Position numbers and translations under genes: made by a program. Below the pieces are notes generated by a model. It was not told the DNA's origin and ran no database searches. It was given only the letters and a program-made list of their open reading frames with translations. This document shows positions 62,201 through 64,000 of a DNA stretch of 64,000 nt, in pieces; positions within the stretch are counted from its first letter, which is position 1; the number at the start of each line of letters is the position of its first letter. The stretch comes from Liolophura sinensis (Eukaryota; Mollusca; Polyplacophora; Chitonida; Chitonidae): contig NC_088306.1 of NCBI RefSeq assembly GCF_032854445.1, forward strand, positions 30,103,764-30,167,763, read 5' to 3'.

Positions 62201-63568
62201 TATGTCGCTTTGTGACACATGTGGCAAGGAAGCTTGTTATCTGGCCTTTGGTGACACATGCGGCCAGGGAACTTGTGATTTTGGACTTTGATGACACATG
62301 TGGACAGGGAGGTTGTTATTAGGCATTTGGTGACACATGAGGCAAGGGAACTTTATATCTGGACTTTGGTGATACATGCGGCCAGGGAACTTTTCATCGG
62401 GCCTTTGGTGACACATGCAGCCTGGGAACCTGATATCTGTCCTTAAGTGACACATGCGGCCAGTGATCTTGTCATTTTGGCCTTTGGTGACACATGCGCC
62501 AAGGGAATTTCTTATCTGTCGTTTTGTGACACATGTGGCCAGGGAACTTGTTATCTGGCCTTTGGTAACACATGTGGCTAGGGAACTTGTTATCTGGCCT
62601 TTGGTAACACATGTGGCTAGGGAACTTGTTATCTGATCTCTGTTGACCCAGGCGCCCAGTGAACTTGTCATTTGGGCCTTTGGTGACACATGCGGCAAGG
62701 GAATTTGTTATATGTCGTTTTGTGGCACATGTGTCCAGGAAGGTTGATAGCGGGCCTTTGGTGACACATGCGGCCAGGGAACTTGTTATCTGGCGTTTGG
62801 GGACACATGCGGCCAGTGAACTTGTTATTTTGATATTTGGTGACACATGTGGCCAGGGAACTTGTTATCTGGCCTTTGGTGACACATGCGGCCAGGGAAC
62901 TTGTTATCTCTCTTTTAGTGACACTTGTGGCCAGGGAACTTGTTATCTGGCCTTTGGTTACATATGCGGCCAGGGAAATTGTTATCTCTCTTTTAGTGAC
63001 ACATGCGGCCAGGGAACTTGTTATTTTGATATTTTGGTGACACATGTGGCCAGGGAACTTGTTATCTGGCCTTTGGTGACACATGCGGCCAGGGAAATTG
63101 TTATCTCTCTTTTAGTGACACTTGTGGCCAGGGAACTTGTTATCTGGCCTTTGGTTAAATATGCGGCTAAGGAATTACTTATATAAATTACCGCCCTTCG
63201 CCAAACACATGACACGCTTCACAGACGCCTGTTTTATTATGCAGTACACAATGGAATCAGGTGGACGTCACTGACCAAATCCAAGAATGTGTTTACCGTT
63301 TTTTGTCCGTTTCACAGCTTTGCGATAATTGTTACGTCGATAAAGCTACTTTGTGCCCGTTGATCGCATGGTACATGTAATAGTCAAGGACCACGTTTTG
63401 TTCTTCTCTGTATATTTTGTTCTACAGTTCACTATTTTCTGCACTTTTTATCTTTAGATGGGGTAGCTGCTTCTCCTATAGGAATCACGTGCATGGACGT
63501 AGGTGGAACCAAGAAGTGCGTGTGTGATCTGGGTTACATCGACGACGGAACAACATCGTGCAGAGAAA
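59021..63568 (+). CDS. Secreted cysteine-rich protein with EB/EGF-like spacing, 5' part (join 59021-59216, 59609-59803, 63458-63568, continuing)
   Basis: The visible 167 residues begin with a signal peptide (MVALALVVNLFVVAVKFGNA, cleavage likely before Cys21). Exon 1 then encodes seven cysteines (21, 27, 35, 42, 47, 49, 60) ending CDKGICVCPKGHTYETDGC. The C.C..G.......C finish is like EB modules and EGF-like repeats of invertebrate extracellular proteins. Exon 2 has six more (73, 88, 95, 107, 119, 126) in a pattern I do not recognise. Exon 3 repeats the EB/EGF-like finish (CMDVGGTKKCVCDLGYIDDG to Cys165). All internal borders are phase 1, the arrangement of exon-shuffled extracellular modules. 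The protein presumably acts outside the cell, but no enzyme, toxin or receptor family is recognised. More exons must lie beyond 64000. Confidence 0.75.
59235..59540 (+). repeat. ATC/ATT-rich minisatellite filling the first intron
   Basis: Units mixing ATCAGTGTCCTCATCATT and ATGACCAGTGTCATCCTC, period about 18-24 bp, start 20 bp after the donor of exon 1. The + frame in line with exon 1 encodes an Ile/Val/Leu/Met-rich run and the minus strand encodes Asp/Asn-rich runs; both are compositional. Confidence 0.9.
59609..59803 (+). CDS. Cysteine-rich gene exon 2 (six-cysteine segment)
   Basis: Acceptor GATTTTTGTAG ends at 59608; donor GTGAGC at 59804. Encodes DLFVGDDCTALDSSRIKAWN and continues to EECPNIFDMCYKYK. 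Phase 1 at both ends, so it can be skipped or shuffled without a frameshift. Confidence 0.8.
59935..63180 (+). repeat. 39-bp minisatellite of 3.2 kb with a 666-bp higher-order repeat, in an intron
   Basis: About 83 units of the type TTTGGTGACACATGCGGCCA plus GGGAACTTGTTATCTGGCC. From about 60740 to 62060 the array repeats at a distance of exactly 666 bp (17 units). For example, the TTATCATTTTAATGTTTGGT landmark occurs at 60866, 61218, 61532 and 61884 (steps 352, 314, 352). The flanks (59935-60700 and 62240-63180) are more varied. Because 39 is divisible by three, frames of 100-175 codons stay open on both strands; these are not genes. Confidence 0.97.
63181..63457. other. 3' end of the intron before exon 3
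   Basis: Non-repetitive, leading to a good acceptor CTTTTTATCTTTAG. A GTACATGTAATAGTCAAGG stretch has no assigned role. Confidence 0.5.
63458..63568 (+). CDS. Cysteine-rich gene exon 3 (EB/EGF-like segment)
   Basis: Encodes DGVAASPIGITCMDVGGTKK and CVCDLGYIDDGTTSCRE, then donor GTAAGT at 63569. Phase 1 at both ends. Confidence 0.78.
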
Positions 63569-63577
63569 GTAAGTAAC

Positions 63578-64000
63578 AATTGACCAAAGGACGACACGAC
63601 ACTTTGATCACAGGACGACACGAACCTCTGCCCACAGGACCACACGACCCTCTGACCACAGGACTCCACGAAACTCTAACCACAGGACGCCACGACCCTC
63701 TGACCAAAGGACCACACGACACTCTGGCCACACGACCACACGACCCTCTGACCACAGGTCCACACTACCCTCTGGTCACCCGACCACACGACTACACGAC
63801 CCTCTGACCACAGGACCACACGACACTCTGGCCACACGACCACACGACCCTCTGACCACAGGTCCACACTACCCTCTGGCCACACAACCACACGACAACA
63901 CAACCCTCTGACCACAGAACCACACTATCCTCTGACCACGGCACCACACGACCCTCTGGACGTCCCGGCCCTCTGAACACAGAACCAAACCACCTTATGA
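63578..64000 (+). repeat. 24-bp minisatellite, continues past the window end
   Basis: Unit of the type ACCACACGACCCTCTGACCA plus CAGG, about 17 copies, starting 9 bp after the exon 3 donor. A longer block (CCACACGACCACACGACCCT with ACAGGTCCACACTACCCTCT) is itself duplicated at about 63730-63780 and 63830-63880. Confidence 0.95.

Noticed and set aside
59935-63215. Many overlapping 100-175 codon frames on both strands
   Set aside because: All are readings of the 39-bp intronic satellite.

Overview
The window is eukaryotic nuclear DNA from an animal, most likely a marine lophotrochozoan such as a mollusc or brachiopod. It is AT-rich. Protein-coding sequence covers under 3 percent, all of it in short exons with GT-AG introns of up to about 4.5 kb. 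The rest is dominated by tRNA-derived SINEs and by about twenty unrelated minisatellites. The organism call is inference from gene structure, SINE style and gene content.

Three gene models are supported, all on the + strand. (1) 22696-30358: a three-exon, 155-residue calmodulin-like EF-hand protein with a degenerate first hand and two C-terminal hands that end in Asp. (2) 39286-47188: a five-exon, 179-residue diamine (spermidine/spermine) N1-acetyltransferase of the SSAT type. Its catalytic Tyr140, acetyl-CoA loop and phase-consistent exon joins are intact, and a TATA/CCAAT/CRE-like promoter lies at 39009-39098. (3) 59021 to beyond the visible exons at 63568: the 5' part of a secreted cysteine-rich protein made of phase-1 exons with EB/EGF-like spacing. 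It has its own TATA box and a possible alternative signal-peptide exon at 57583-57643.

Layout. 1-5800 holds a near-perfect 806-bp palindrome and a decayed reverse transcriptase flanked by an inverted dispersed repeat. 5800-22600 has no gene: it holds SINEs, three unclassified interspersed families, and minisatellites of 60, ~26, 47, ~21, 31, 17 and 39 bp. 22.7-30.4 kb is the EF-hand gene, whose second intron is mostly a 3-kb complex of 42/84- and 47-bp repeats. 32.4-36.7 kb is an old inverted duplication. 39-47.2 kb is the SSAT gene, with a 97-bp AT microsatellite ending 23 bp before exon 3. 47-57.5 kb is gene-poor with more minisatellites. 57.5-64 kb is the secreted-protein gene, whose third visible intron is a 3.2-kb, 39-bp satellite with a 666-bp higher-order period.

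The three genes belong to unrelated processes (calcium binding, polyamine catabolism, secreted cysteine-rich protein), and nothing suggests they act as a unit. The long open frames elsewhere come from tandem repeats whose unit length is a multiple of three; I do not treat them as genes.
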